A stretch of DNA of 64,000 bases from Streptomyces tuirus (GTDB lineage: Bacteria > Actinomycetota > Actinomycetes > Streptomycetales > Streptomycetaceae): positions 4,080,001-4,144,000 of the forward strand of contig NZ_AP023439.1 of NCBI RefSeq assembly GCF_014701095.1, written 5' to 3'. The translations under genes and the position numbers were made by a program. The notes below the pieces were generated by a model. The model had not been told where the DNA came from. It searched no databases and was given only the letters and a program-made list of their open reading frames with translations. Every line of letters begins with the position of its first letter. Positions within the stretch are counted from its first letter, which is position 1. This document shows positions 33,212 to 41,329 of this stretch, piece after piece.

Positions 33212-33739
33212 GTGTCGTACGAACCCAAACTCGCCGCGGCACTCTCCGGCGCGACGCTGCGCCAGCTCTCCCACTGGCGCCGAGCCTCAGGGCCCAAGGA
33301 TGCCGTGCTCGTGCCCGAGATCTCCAGCGAGAGGCCGATCCTCTACTCGTTCCGCGACGTTGTCGCACTCCGCATCTGTGTGCAGCTGCGCGAAGAGGCT
33401 TCGTTGCAGAAGATCCGCCGTGCGCTGAACACACTCCGGGAAGACCTCGGCGAGTGGAAGCACCTGTCCTCGTACAAACTCGTGGCGGGCCCGGACACCA
33501 TCTACCTGGCCGAGCCCGACCACGCCGTGGACCTGATCAAGGGGGGCAACGTGGTCATCCACCAGATGGTCGATGTTCTGGCTCCCTTCTACAAGGATGG
33601 CCGCAGCATTCCTGCCTTGCTCACCCCCCGTGAGCACGTCGCGGTCGACGAGTCGGTCCGAGGTGGGGAACCGGTCATCCAAGGCACGAGGATCCCCGCG
33701 TCATTGCAAGCGGGGCCGGGAATGACTCGGTGTCGCTGA
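33212..33739 (+). CDS. DUF433 (antitoxin-like) protein with truncated C-terminus
   Basis: A 175-residue protein starting at GTG 33212 after AAGGAGG. Residues 1 to about 80 form a MerR-like DNA-binding region (ALSGATLRQLSHWRR, then SFRDVVALRICVQLREEASL). The DUF433 domain begins near residue 135 (HVAVDESVRGGEPVIQGTRI). Intact relatives continue for about 45 more residues; here the frame passes into unrelated sequence (SLQAGPGMTRCR) and stops. These proteins usually act as antitoxin or regulator beside a PIN-like toxin gene; none follows here. The gene is probably a decaying half of a toxin-antitoxin pair. Confidence 0.65.
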   Translation: MSYEPKLAAALSGATLRQLSHWRRASGPKDAVLVPEISSERPILYSFRDVVALRICVQLREEASLQKIRRALNTLREDLGEWKHLSSYKLVAGPDTIYLAEPDHAVDLIKGGNVVIHQMVDVLAPFYKDGRSIPALLTPREHVAVDESVRGGEPVIQGTRIPASLQAGPGMTRCR

Positions 33740-33771
33740 CCGGGCTTCCCTACTGGCTCCCGATCGCCGGG

Positions 33772-34665
33772 TCACGCGGCGGTGGGGCGTGGGCTGCCGT
33801 GGAAGACCTGGCTGGTGTGCCAGGAGCGGTGGGCTGCCGCGATGGGCGGGGTGCCGGGTTGAGGGCCTATGAGCGGACGGCCGGCGAGCGCGGTGACCTG
33901 CTCGCGGGCAGTCGGGCTGCGGCCGATGAATTGCCGAGAGACCAGGATGCGGTGGCCGTCGCCTATGCCGAGGACGCCCTTGTCGAAGAGTTTGTGGTGC
34001 AGCGAGCACAGGCACAGTCCGTTGTCGACGTCGTCCGGGCCGTCGAACGCCCACCAGCGCACGTGTGCGGCCTCCAGCCCGACGGGCGCCGTGGCGATCA
34101 TCCCGTCGTAGCCGCAGAAGGCGCACTGGTACTCGTACGCGGTCAGGACCATCTCCCGCATCCGTCGGTTTCGAAGCCGTCGCCCGGGTGTTGCCAGGGC
34201 ATCGGTCTCCGCCAGTTCCAGTTCCAGGCCCACCGCGTCGCATAGGTCTTGGTGCAGCGACGCCGGAAAGTGCAGATCCAGCAGCACCCTCGCCATGCGG
34301 CCGAGAAGGGACGGTTCCCGCCGCAGCGCCACCTGAAGGTCCGGGGCCAGCCGCCCAGTGGCTCGGCTGGCCCGGAGCTCCCGCACCCCGGTGCCCGGGC
34401 TGCTGGCGCCGTGCTCGGTCCGCACTTCCCACACTCCGTCGCTGACCAGATGGTGGAAGGGATAGGCGGGCGTGGTCGCGCGCGGCGGACCGTACTCCAC
34501 CAGCAGTTGCTTCAGATCCGACTCCACCGCGCTGTACGGCAACTCGTCCGCGGCATCCGCCTGAAAACGGCCCAGCGCGTACAGCAGCAGCAACGGCTTG
34601 TGCGGCGCCCGCACCCCGTCTCGGCTCCACTGCCTCAGCTTCGCGGCACGCTCCAGCCAGTCCAT
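33772..34665 (-). CDS. Phosphorothioate-DNA-dependent HNH restriction endonuclease (ScoMcrA/SprMcrA-like)
   Basis: A 297-residue protein if started at MDWLERAAKL (ATG ending at 34665); no clear ribosome site is visible and a GTG lies a few codons upstream. Residues 1 to about 150 match the sulfur-binding domain that recognises phosphorothioate-modified DNA: RAPHKPLLLLYALGRFQ, a PAYPFHHLVSDGVWEV segment and LLDLHFPASLHQDL. The HNH nuclease follows, with CAFCGYDG, LEAAHVRWWAFDGPDD and NGLCLCSLHHKLFDKGVLGI, giving paired Cys and the catalytic His-Asn-His. It should cleave incoming Dnd-modified DNA, so its host must lack that modification. No dnd genes are visible here. Confidence 0.82.
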   Translation of the reverse strand: MDWLERAAKLRQWSRDGVRAPHKPLLLLYALGRFQADAADELPYSAVESDLKQLLVEYGPPRATTPAYPFHHLVSDGVWEVRTEHGASSPGTGVRELRASRATGRLAPDLQVALRREPSLLGRMARVLLDLHFPASLHQDLCDAVGLELELAETDALATPGRRLRNRRMREMVLTAYEYQCAFCGYDGMIATAPVGLEAAHVRWWAFDGPDDVDNGLCLCSLHHKLFDKGVLGIGDGHRILVSRQFIGRSPTAREQVTALAGRPLIGPQPGTPPIAAAHRSWHTSQVFHGSPRPTAA

Positions 34666-34696
34666 GACGGTGATCGTAGTGACGCTTTGCCGCACA

Positions 34697-34960
34697 TCAT
34701 GCTGTCGGGGCCACAACTCCTCCTGCGCGCGCGGCAGGCGCACCGGCTTCGCCCACGTGCCGCCCGGCCCGCCATTCCAGTGCCTGGGGCTCTTCGGTGA
34801 ACTCGATCAGATGTTGTCCTGCGAACCGTTGAAGCGCGTCCCGCACCTCCGCCAGGGTGGCATAGAAGAACTCCTTGCGGCTGTTGACCTGGTTGACCCG
34901 CCGGGAGGCGAACTGCCGGTGGAGTTCCGTCTCCAGGCCGACCGCGTCCTTGCCGACGAG
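34697..34960 (-). pseudogene. C-terminal remnant of a GIY-YIG / T5orf172 (DUF4041-type) protein
   Basis: Reverse-strand codons read GKDAVGLETELHRQF, then NQVNSRKEFFYATLAEVRD, then FTEEPQALEW, which is the recognisable end of the T5orf172/GIY-YIG domain of DUF4041 proteins. The nuclease's N-terminal half and a proper start are missing; upstream codons are unrelated. The fragment ends 32 bp before the start of the phosphorothioate-dependent nuclease, on the same strand. Sequence from about 34961 to 35204 shows no supported gene. Confidence 0.6.
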
Positions 34961-35204
34961 CACTGGGCGTACCGCGCGAGTGTGGAGGCTGTTCGCGTGG
35001 GTGGCACCGTGGCGGGTCTGGCTGGGCCCCTTCTTCCTGAGCATGGTCACCAAGCCCCGGTTCCTGAGCGCGCGAGCCGTGGCGGCGAGCTCGGGGCTAG
35101 GAGGAGGAGGAATGCCACTCCTCTGGAGCCAACCTGGGAACCGATCTCGAAGATCACACCCAGTTGGCTCCCAAATAGCTCCCACACAGGGCCACAACAC
35201 AAAG

Positions 35205-35238
35205 CAGGCCCGGTGCTGATCTCTCAGTACCGGGCCTG
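35205..35238 (-). terminator. Terminator of the tRNA-Pro gene
   Basis: CAGGCCCGGT (35205-35214) pairs with ACCGGGCCTG (35229-35238), and CTGA/TCAG extends the stem inside the loop after one G-T pair. Read on the reverse strand it lies 17 bp after the tRNA and is followed by a T-rich CTTTGTGTTGT tail. Confidence 0.8.
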
Positions 35239-35255
35239 ACCTGCTATTACGGCTG

Positions 35256-35329
35256 TCGGGGTGGCGGGATTTGAACCCACGACCTCTTCGTCCCGAACGA
35301 AGCGCGCTGCCAAGCTGCGCTACACCCCG
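35256..35329 (-). tRNA. tRNA-Pro (anticodon CGG)
   Basis: The reverse strand gives a 74-nt cloverleaf: acceptor CGGGGTG pairing with CACCCCG, D-arm GCGC-AGCTTGGCA-GCGC, anticodon stem CTTCG/CGAAG with loop TTCGGGA (anticodon CGG), T-arm with GTTCAAATC, and discriminator A. CCA is not encoded. It lies between the worn accessory island and conserved chromosome. No duplicated tRNA 3' end (att site) was found in the window. Confidence 0.97.
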
Positions 35330-35376
35330 ATGTCGCTGCTGTCGCGGCGACGACGTTTACTTTAGCCCACCGGTGG

Positions 35377-36147
35377 CTAGAGACGAAATCCGGTTTTGCC
35401 GCGGTGGCGGATGGGGTTCGGGCGGGCGTGGTCGAGGCCCACGAGGAGCACGGCCAGGGCGTAGAAGGAGAGGCCCAGGAGGAGGGCGTTGCCGAGAACG
35501 CGCTTGAAGCCGTCCTGGCCGACGTCCAGGAAAGGGTAGAGGTAGCGGTCGGGGGTCCCCGGGAGGAGCAGCTCTCCCCGGGTGAGGCAGAAGGCCAGGT
35601 AGGCCATGGGGTAGAGCAGCCAGGTGCTGGCATCGCGGAGATGCATGCGGCCGGGGGACGTGAGCAGGAGCCACTCCAGTGCCGCCATGATCGGGGTCAC
35701 CGTGTTCAGCGCCGCGTGGGTGAGGGCCTGCCGGTCCGTCGGGGTGGCGCCCTCGCCGGTGAGGGAGAACGGGCTCGCCGCGTTCGCCAGGAGCAGGTGG
35801 TGCACCAGGGCCGCGATGACGACGTAGAGCAGCGTCGCGCCCAGTACGGCACCCGGCAGGGGCCGGCTCGCTGTCCATGCGCGGCGCGCCGAGAGTGCCA
35901 TGACCAGCGCCAGCAGCAAGTTGCTCTGGATCGCGAAGGAGCTCAGGACCCGGGACGGGTCGCCGAGGAGCAGTTCGACAGTGACACCCGCGGTCGCCGC
36001 GAGGGCGATGAGCAGGCGGAAGGCCGCGGCCGCGGGGCGGCGGACCGGGGTGACGACGGCCGTGGCCGGCACAGGGGCGGGCTTCAGCGCCGGCGGGGAC
36101 GGTATCGCTGGGAGGTCCGGGATGTCCCGGGGTATCGGGGCGGTCAT
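35377..36147 (-). CDS. Pr6Pr-family membrane protein
   Basis: A 256-residue membrane protein, started at the ATG ending at 36147 (MTAPIPRD) with a GGGGG-type site. After a Pro/Ala-rich cytosolic stretch it has six hydrophobic helices. The family features SSFAIQSNLLLALVMALSA and HHLLLANAASPFSLTGEG are present, with TRGELLLPGTPDRYLYPFLD toward the end. Pr6Pr proteins are uncharacterised. Confidence 0.75.
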   Translation of the reverse strand: MTAPIPRDIPDLPAIPSPPALKPAPVPATAVVTPVRRPAAAAFRLLIALAATAGVTVELLLGDPSRVLSSFAIQSNLLLALVMALSARRAWTASRPLPGAVLGATLLYVVIAALVHHLLLANAASPFSLTGEGATPTDRQALTHAALNTVTPIMAALEWLLLTSPGRMHLRDASTWLLYPMAYLAFCLTRGELLLPGTPDRYLYPFLDVGQDGFKRVLGNALLLGLSFYALAVLLVGLDHARPNPIRHRGKTGFRL

Positions 36148-36207
36148 GCCCCCACGCTGACAGAAACGGACATAGGGGGCGATGTGGGCGGGGCTGTGCG
36201 GGTTACG

Positions 36208-36320
36208 CACCCGGGCCGCTCCGCCCATGGACGTCTCACCTGGGCCGTCTCACCCGGGCCGGTCTGCCTGGACCTCTCCCGCGGGCCGCCTCACCCGGGC
36301 CGCCTCACCCAGGTCGGCCG
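36208..36320. repeat. Degenerate ~15-bp tandem repeats between convergent-spaced membrane and phosphoesterase genes
   Basis: The stretch holds several imperfect copies of GGGCCGCCTCACCCG, best seen as GGGCCGTCTCACCCG, GGGCCGCCTCACCCG and GGGCCGCCTCACCCA, interrupted by diverged copies. Nothing else is visible in the 36148-36330 gap. Confidence 0.5.
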
Positions 36321-36330
36321 CCCCTTCCCC

Positions 36331-37269
36331 CTACCTCCCCGAACCCTCGCGCCCCACCAACGTAAGCAACGTCGCCTCCGGCGGGCACGCGAACCGTACC
36401 GGGGTGTAGCGGTTCGTGCCGCAGCCCGCCGACACGTGGAGGTACGACGTGTTGCCTTCCGCCGTGTGCGTGGACAGGCCCTTCACCCGGTCCGTGTCCA
36501 GGTCGCAGTTGGTGACCAGGGCGCCGTAGAAGGGGATGCACAGCTGGCCGCCGTGGGTGTGGCCGGCAAGGATCAGGGGGTAGGCGTCGGCCGTGAAGGC
36601 GTCCAGGGTGCGCAGGTACGGGGCGTGTACGACGCCCATGGAGAAGTCCGCCGACTGGGACGGGCCGCCGGCCACCTGCGCGTAGCGGTCCCGCTTGATG
36701 TGCGGGTCGTCCAGGCCCGTGAGCTCCACCGAGCCGCCCTCGAGCTTGAGCTCGCCGCGCGTGTTGGTGAGGTTGAGCCAGCCCGCCGCGTCGAAACCGT
36801 CCCGCAGGTCCTCCCACGGGTTGTGCACGACGCCCTCGGCCGGCGCGTTGCCGTTGAGCCCGTGGCGGCCCTGGGCCTTCTCGAGGAGGTAGAGGGCGGG
36901 GTTGCGCAGCTTGGGGCCGTAGTAGTCGTTGGAGCCGAAGACGTACGCGCCGGGGAATTCCATCAGGGGGCCGAGCGCGTCCAGGACCTCCGGGACGCCC
37001 TCCGGGTCGGAGAGGTTGTCGCCCGTGTTGATCACGAAGTCGGGGCGCAGGCCCGCCAGGGACCGCAGCCAGCGCTGCTTCTTGCGCTGGCCGCCGACCA
37101 TGTGGATGTCGGAGACCTGCAGTACACGCAGGGGACGCATTCCCGGGGGCAGGACCGGGACGGTGACCCGGCGGAGGCGGAAGGAGCGGGCCTCGAAGCC
37201 CGCCGAGTACAGCAGTCCGGCGGCGCCAGCCGCCGCGATTCCCAGGGTTACTCCATATCGCGCGCGCAT
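36331..37269 (-). CDS. Membrane-anchored metallophosphoesterase
   Basis: A 312-residue calcineurin-like phosphoesterase. One N-terminal hydrophobic helix (about residues 5-24) suggests a membrane anchor with the enzyme outside. Metal-binding motifs occur in order: VSDIHMVGG, TGDNLS, FGSNDYYGP (the GNHD position) and AGHTHGGQLCIPFYG. Relatives such as YaeI-like enzymes act on phospholipids or UDP-sugars; the substrate here is unknown. The gene diverges from the yqeY-like gene across 136 bp. Confidence 0.88.
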   Translation of the reverse strand: MRARYGVTLGIAAAGAAGLLYSAGFEARSFRLRRVTVPVLPPGMRPLRVLQVSDIHMVGGQRKKQRWLRSLAGLRPDFVINTGDNLSDPEGVPEVLDALGPLMEFPGAYVFGSNDYYGPKLRNPALYLLEKAQGRHGLNGNAPAEGVVHNPWEDLRDGFDAAGWLNLTNTRGELKLEGGSVELTGLDDPHIKRDRYAQVAGGPSQSADFSMGVVHAPYLRTLDAFTADAYPLILAGHTHGGQLCIPFYGALVTNCDLDTDRVKGLSTHTAEGNTSYLHVSAGCGTNRYTPVRFACPPEATLLTLVGREGSGR

Positions 37270-37405
37270 ACGACCATCGTGTCAGACCCGGGCCGTCGTC
37301 CGTGCCCGGGCGGTGCCCCGAAATCCCCTGACCGCGCCGGGCATTAGACGGCCGCCCCGCAAATCGAGGGGCGCCGCTGCTCCCGCACCTGCGACAATCG
37401 ACCTC

Positions 37406-37870
37406 ATGACCACGCTCAAGTCGAAGCTGCAGGAAGACCTCAACGTTGCGATCAAGGAGCGCGACGAGCTGCGCTCCTCGACGCTCCGGCTGACGCTCGC
37501 CGCGATCACCAAGGAGGAGGTCGCGGGCAAGGAGAAGCGCGAGCTCTCCGACGACGAGGTGCAGAAGGTGATCGCCCGGGAGGCGAAGAAGCGGCGTGAG
37601 GCGGCCGACGCCTTCGCGCAGGGTGGTCGCCCCGAGCAGGCCGAGCGGGAGAAGGCGGAGGGCGAGGTCCTCGCCACGTACCTGCCGCAGCAGCTGTCGG
37701 ACGAGCAGCTTCAGGAGATCGTCGCCCAGGCCGTCGAGGAGGCGAAGGCTGCCGGTGCGGAGGGGCCGCGGGCCATGGGTGCGGTCATGAAGATCGTGAA
37801 CCCGAAGGTGGCCGGGCAGGCCGAGGGCGGCCGCGTCGCCGCCGCGGTGAAGAAGCTGCTGGCCGGCTGA
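37406..37870 (+). CDS. GatB/YqeY domain protein
   Basis: A 154-residue protein starting at ATG 37406, matching YqeY along its length: MTTLKSKLQEDLNVAIK, AREAKKRREAADAFAQGGRP, ELATYLPQQLS-like and the MGAVMKIVNPKVAGQAEGGR tail. The domain resembles the tRNA-binding tail of GatB, but the free-standing protein has no settled role. It is separated from the convergent penicillin-binding protein gene by a repeat-expanded terminator. Confidence 0.9.
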   Translation: MTTLKSKLQEDLNVAIKERDELRSSTLRLTLAAITKEEVAGKEKRELSDDEVQKVIAREAKKRREAADAFAQGGRPEQAEREKAEGEVLATYLPQQLSDEQLQEIVAQAVEEAKAAGAEGPRAMGAVMKIVNPKVAGQAEGGRVAAAVKKLLAG

Positions 37871-37885
37871 CCGTCCAGTCGAAAC

Positions 37886-38115
37886 GACGACGGCCCCCTC
37901 CCACCCACGCGGGTGAGAAAGACGGCCTCCTCCCGCCCATGCGGGTGAGAAAGACGGCCCTCTCCCACCACGCGGGTGAGAACGAAGACGGCCCCCAGCC
38001 ACGCGGATGAGGACGAAGACGGCCCCCAGCCACGCGGATGAGGACGAAGACGGCCCCCAGCCACGCGGATGAGGACGAAGACGGCCCCTTCCCACCCACG
38101 CCGGGTGAGAGGGGG
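37886..38115. repeat. Seven-copy 31-33-bp tandem repeat inside a bidirectional terminator
   Basis: Between the convergent yqeY-like and penicillin-binding protein genes are seven tandem copies of a unit like GACGGCCCCCAGCCACGCGG plus GATGAGGACGAA. Three copies are identical and exactly 31 bp long (37984-38014, 38015-38045, 38046-38076). Outer copies carry a small CACCC/GGGTG hairpin. The array's ends form the terminator: CGGCCCCCTC near 37890 can pair with GAGGGGGCCG near 38107. There are no unique spacers, so it is not a CRISPR array. Confidence 0.85.
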
Positions 38116-38155
38116 CCGTTTCGACGCGTCAGGTCAGTCAGGTCACGCCGCCGGC

Positions 38156-40441
38156 TCAGCCGAACCGGCCGCCGTTCCCGTTCCCCCCGCCGTTGCCCTG
38201 CCCCCGGATGAAGCCCTCCGGGATGGAGAACGAGGGCGTGGGCTCGTCGCCGCCTCCGCCGTTGTTGCCGCCGACCAGGCCGCCGATGAAGCCGCCGTCG
38301 CCGTCGTCGCCGTTGCCCCCGTCGTCCCGGCCGCCGTCCCCGTCGCCGTCACCGCGGTCCCGGGGCTTGCTGTCGGGGATGTGGACGGAGTTGAAGTTTT
38401 CGACGGGCTTGCCCTCCAGCGCGCCGGACATCATGTCGCCCCAGATCGGGCCGGGGACCTCGCCACCGAAGACCTTGCCGTACGGCCGGCCGCCGATGGT
38501 GATGCCGACCATCTTGCGCTTGTGCGCGGGGTCGCCGACCCAGACCGCGCCGGCCATGTTCGGCGTGTAGCCCACGAACCAGGCCGCGTAGCGCTCGTCC
38601 GTCGTACCGGTCTTACCGGCACTGGGGCGGCTGCCGAGGCCGGCCTTCTTACCCGTGCCGTCCTCGACGACGCCCTTCAGCAGCGCGTTGATCGTGTCGG
38701 CGGTGTTCTCCGACATCGCGCGCGAGCAGGTCGACTTCGGGACCTCCAGCGACGTGGTCTTGTCGCCGATCCGCCGGTTGACCGACTCGATGGCGATCGG
38801 CGTGCAGTACATGCCGCGCGAGGCGAAGGTCGCGTACGCGTTCGCCATGGTCAGCGGGGACATCTCCTGGGTGCCGAGGGCGATGGAGGGCACCTGCGGC
38901 ATCTTGTCGCCGTCGGCCCGCACGACGCCCATCTTCTTGGCCATCGTCGTCACCGGGCAGATGCCGATGTCGCTGATCATCTGCACGTAGTAGGTGTTGA
39001 CCGACTTGGCGGTTGCCTCCCGCATGTCGTACGGGCCGACCTCGGAGGAGTTCTCGTTCTGGAGCTTCGCGGGGCTGTTGGGGTCGTTCACCCACCGCTT
39101 GCCGTCGCAGGCCGAGACCGGGCTCGGGTACGCCATCCGGTACGGCGACGGGTACACCTTGTTCGCCGGCATGCCGTCCTCGAGGGCCGCGGCGGCCACG
39201 ATCGGCTTGAACGTCGAACCGGGCTGGTAGCCCATGCCGCCGCCCATCGACTGGTCGACGGAGAGGTTGATCTGCGTCTCGTTCTTCTTGAAGCCGTACG
39301 GACGCGACTGGCCCATGGCGAGGATCTTGCCGGTGCCGGGCTGGACGATGGAGGCGGCGGTGGCCACCTCGTCGCTCTTGTAGACGTGGTCCTTGATGGA
39401 CCGCTGCGCCGCGTTCTGGGACTGCGGGTCCATGGTCGTGCGGATGGTGAGGCCGCCCTGGTTCCAGATCTTCGCGCGCTGCTCCTTGGTCTTGCCGAAG
39501 ACCGGGTCGGTCAGGAACACCTCGCGCACGAAGTCGCAGAAGAAGCCCGCGCCCTTGACCGCCGTGATGCAGCCGTTCTTGGGCTTGCTGACCTTCAGGC
39601 CGAGCGGTGCCTTCATCGCGTCGGCGGCCTGCGCCCGGGAGATGTCGCCGGTGGCCGCCATGCGCTGCAGCACGGTGTTGCGGCGCTTGGTGGCCTCCGC
39701 CTCGTCGTTGACCGGGTCGTAGCGGCTCGGCGACTGGACGATGCCGGCGAGCAGGGCCGCCTGCTCCAGGCTGAGGTCCTCGGCGGACTCGGAGAAGTAG
39801 CGCTGGGCGGCGGCCTCGACACCGTAGGCCTGCTGGCCGAAGAAGGTGATGTTCAGGTAGTTCTCGAGGATCTTCTTCTTGCCCAGCTCCTCCTCGACCT
39901 GGATCGCGTACTTGAGCTCGCGGATCTTGCGGCCGATGGTCTGCTGGGTGGCCTGCGCGACCTTCGTCGGGTCGTTGCCCGCCTCCTCGACGAAGACGTT
40001 CTTCACGTACTGCTGTGTCAGCGTGGAGGCGCCCTCGGAGACCCCGCCGGTCTGCGCGTTCTTGTTGAGGGCGCGCAGGACGCCCTTCAGGTCGACCGCG
40101 CCGTGCTGGTAGAAGCGCGAGTCCTCGATCGCGACGATCGCCTTCTGCATGTACGGCGAGATGTCCTTGAGGGGGACCACCGTGCGGTCGCGCGAGTAGA
40201 CCGTGGCGATCTGGCCGCCGTCGGCGTCGAGGATCGTGGTGCGCTGACTCAGCGGCGGGGTCTTCATGTTGGCCGGGAGCTCGTCGAAGCTCTCGACCGA
40301 TCCCTTGGCCGCCAGCCCCAGCGCGCCCACCGCGGGGAGCGCGATGCCGGCCAGCACGGCTCCCGCGAGGACACTGACACCGAGGAACTTGGCGGCCTGC
40401 TGCGTGGGAGACAGACCACCGCCCGAGCGCTTCTTTGGCAT
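38156..40441 (-). CDS. Class A penicillin-binding protein (bifunctional transglycosylase/transpeptidase)
   Basis: A 761-residue PBP. One membrane anchor (about residues 18-45) precedes the GT51 glycosyltransferase domain with catalytic Glu106 in AIEDSRFYQHGA and GASTLTQQYVKN near 138-148. The transpeptidase domain has Ser409-x-x-Lys (STFK), Ser480-Val-Asn and KTGT at 610-613. The C-terminus is a long Gly/Asp/Asn-rich low-complexity tail of about 80 residues. It polymerises and cross-links peptidoglycan at the outer face of the membrane. It is divergent from wblA, as I recall for S. coelicolor. Confidence 0.95.
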   Translation of the reverse strand: MPKKRSGGGLSPTQQAAKFLGVSVLAGAVLAGIALPAVGALGLAAKGSVESFDELPANMKTPPLSQRTTILDADGGQIATVYSRDRTVVPLKDISPYMQKAIVAIEDSRFYQHGAVDLKGVLRALNKNAQTGGVSEGASTLTQQYVKNVFVEEAGNDPTKVAQATQQTIGRKIRELKYAIQVEEELGKKKILENYLNITFFGQQAYGVEAAAQRYFSESAEDLSLEQAALLAGIVQSPSRYDPVNDEAEATKRRNTVLQRMAATGDISRAQAADAMKAPLGLKVSKPKNGCITAVKGAGFFCDFVREVFLTDPVFGKTKEQRAKIWNQGGLTIRTTMDPQSQNAAQRSIKDHVYKSDEVATAASIVQPGTGKILAMGQSRPYGFKKNETQINLSVDQSMGGGMGYQPGSTFKPIVAAAALEDGMPANKVYPSPYRMAYPSPVSACDGKRWVNDPNSPAKLQNENSSEVGPYDMREATAKSVNTYYVQMISDIGICPVTTMAKKMGVVRADGDKMPQVPSIALGTQEMSPLTMANAYATFASRGMYCTPIAIESVNRRIGDKTTSLEVPKSTCSRAMSENTADTINALLKGVVEDGTGKKAGLGSRPSAGKTGTTDERYAAWFVGYTPNMAGAVWVGDPAHKRKMVGITIGGRPYGKVFGGEVPGPIWGDMMSGALEGKPVENFNSVHIPDSKPRDRGDGDGDGGRDDGGNGDDGDGGFIGGLVGGNNGGGGDEPTPSFSIPEGFIRGQGNGGGNGNGGRFG

Positions 40442-40474
40442 GAGGGCAGCCTACGTTCTCATTCGCCGGACAGG

Positions 40475-40504
40475 CGTATAGGCCTTGGCCTAAGCTGCTC
40501 TCAA
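40475..40504 (-). promoter_or_regulatory. Probable promoter of the penicillin-binding protein gene with a dyad in the spacer
   Basis: On the reverse strand TTGAGA (40504-40499) and TATACG (40480-40475) are spaced 18 bp apart. The spacer side carries the inverted repeat TAGGCC-TT-GGCCTA (40479-40492). A second dyad, ACGTAT-CA-ATACGT, lies at 40524-40537, just upstream. These could be operator sites. Confidence 0.4.
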
Positions 40505-40660
40505 CTGTCACAGCAGCGAGGTCACGTATCAATACGTCCGGCGACCCCGAATCGTTCTGGGTGTTCTCCAACTTTTTTGTTGGGGGCGTGTCCGAATCCG
40601 CCTTGTGTGTCATACGGCGTCCGGTGTGACGCAACTGAACTGTCCCGTTTTGCCGGGAGA

Positions 40661-40674
40661 GTTACGTATGTCAC
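40661..40674 (+). promoter_or_regulatory. BldD-like half-site pair upstream of wblA
   Basis: In the 408-bp gap between the penicillin-binding protein gene and wblA, GTTAC-GTAT-GTCAC forms a pseudo-palindrome of two GTnAC boxes, similar to sites bound by the developmental repressor BldD. BldD control of wblA is known in S. coelicolor as I recall; the match here is by eye. The gap also holds a short ACTTTTTTGT tract near 40571 but no gene. Confidence 0.3.
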
Positions 40675-40849
40675 CAGCTCACTCCCCCGGGTGATCTGCC
40701 GCTTACCCATAGTCCGTTCGGGCCATTCAAGATTGGGCCCGCTGGGGGTGTTGCGCTGTGCCCACCTTCCGTAACGTCCTCAACTGGCGGCGGTGAATAT
40801 GCCGCTGCCGCCGTGGGGGAGCCTCGATTCGGGAGAGGACGGCGCCGGT

Positions 40850-41188
40850 ATGGGCTGGGTAGTCGACTGGAGTGCGCAGGCGGCCTGCCGCACTACCGAT
40901 CCGGACGAACTGTTCGTTCAAGGAGCAGCGCAGAACAGGGCCAAGGCGGTGTGCACCGGATGCCCGGTGCGCACGGAGTGCCTGGCCGACGCGCTCGACA
41001 ACCGCGTCGAGTTCGGTGTGTGGGGAGGCATGACGGAGCGGGAGCGCCGCGCACTGCTGCGCAGGCGTCCCACGGTGACCTCCTGGCGCCGGCTGCTGGA
41101 GACGGCGCGCACGGAGTACGAGCGGGGGTGCGGTGTCCTGCCCCTCGACGACGACGAGATCTACGAGAACTACGCGGCGGTGAGCTGA
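40850..41188 (+). CDS. wblA: WhiB-like iron-sulfur developmental regulator WblA
   Basis: A 112-residue WhiB-family protein from ATG 40850 (GGGAGAGGA upstream); starts further upstream would only add a low-complexity Pro/Gly stretch. The four [4Fe-4S] ligands are Cys13, Cys35, Cys38 and Cys44 (CTGCPVRTEC), followed by the GVWGGMTERERR turn. The length and the surrounding gene order match WblA, a global regulator that represses antibiotic production and promotes aerial development in streptomycetes. It may therefore also affect the polyketide cluster at the left end of the window. Confidence 0.92.
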   Translation: MGWVVDWSAQAACRTTDPDELFVQGAAQNRAKAVCTGCPVRTECLADALDNRVEFGVWGGMTERERRALLRRRPTVTSWRRLLETARTEYERGCGVLPLDDDEIYENYAAVS

Positions 41189-41227
41189 GGAGTCCCTCCC
41201 TCCGGGGAGTTTCCCAGGTCAGGTCTG

Positions 41228-41246
41228 AGGGCCCTCCCCGGGCCCT
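41228..41246. terminator. Small hairpin between wblA and the ArsA-like operon
   Basis: AGGGCCC (41228-41234) pairs with GGGCCCT (41240-41246) around TCCCC, between convergent genes, about 40 bp after the wblA stop. Short GGGCA-type repeats follow up to 41329. Confidence 0.45.
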
Positions 41247-41329
41247 TCGCCGTCACCTACGGGTTCTTCGCTCTCGCCGGGCCGTCCTCCGGGCACGCCC
41301 CTTGGGCACGCTCCTCGGGCAGGCGCGCC

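Noticed and set aside
35256..35329. tRNA-Pro as an att site of an intact integrated element
   Set aside because: No second copy of the tRNA 3' end and no integrase gene are visible in the window.
37984..38076. Regular 31-bp repeats as a CRISPR array
   Set aside because: The copies abut directly with no spacers, and no cas genes are present.
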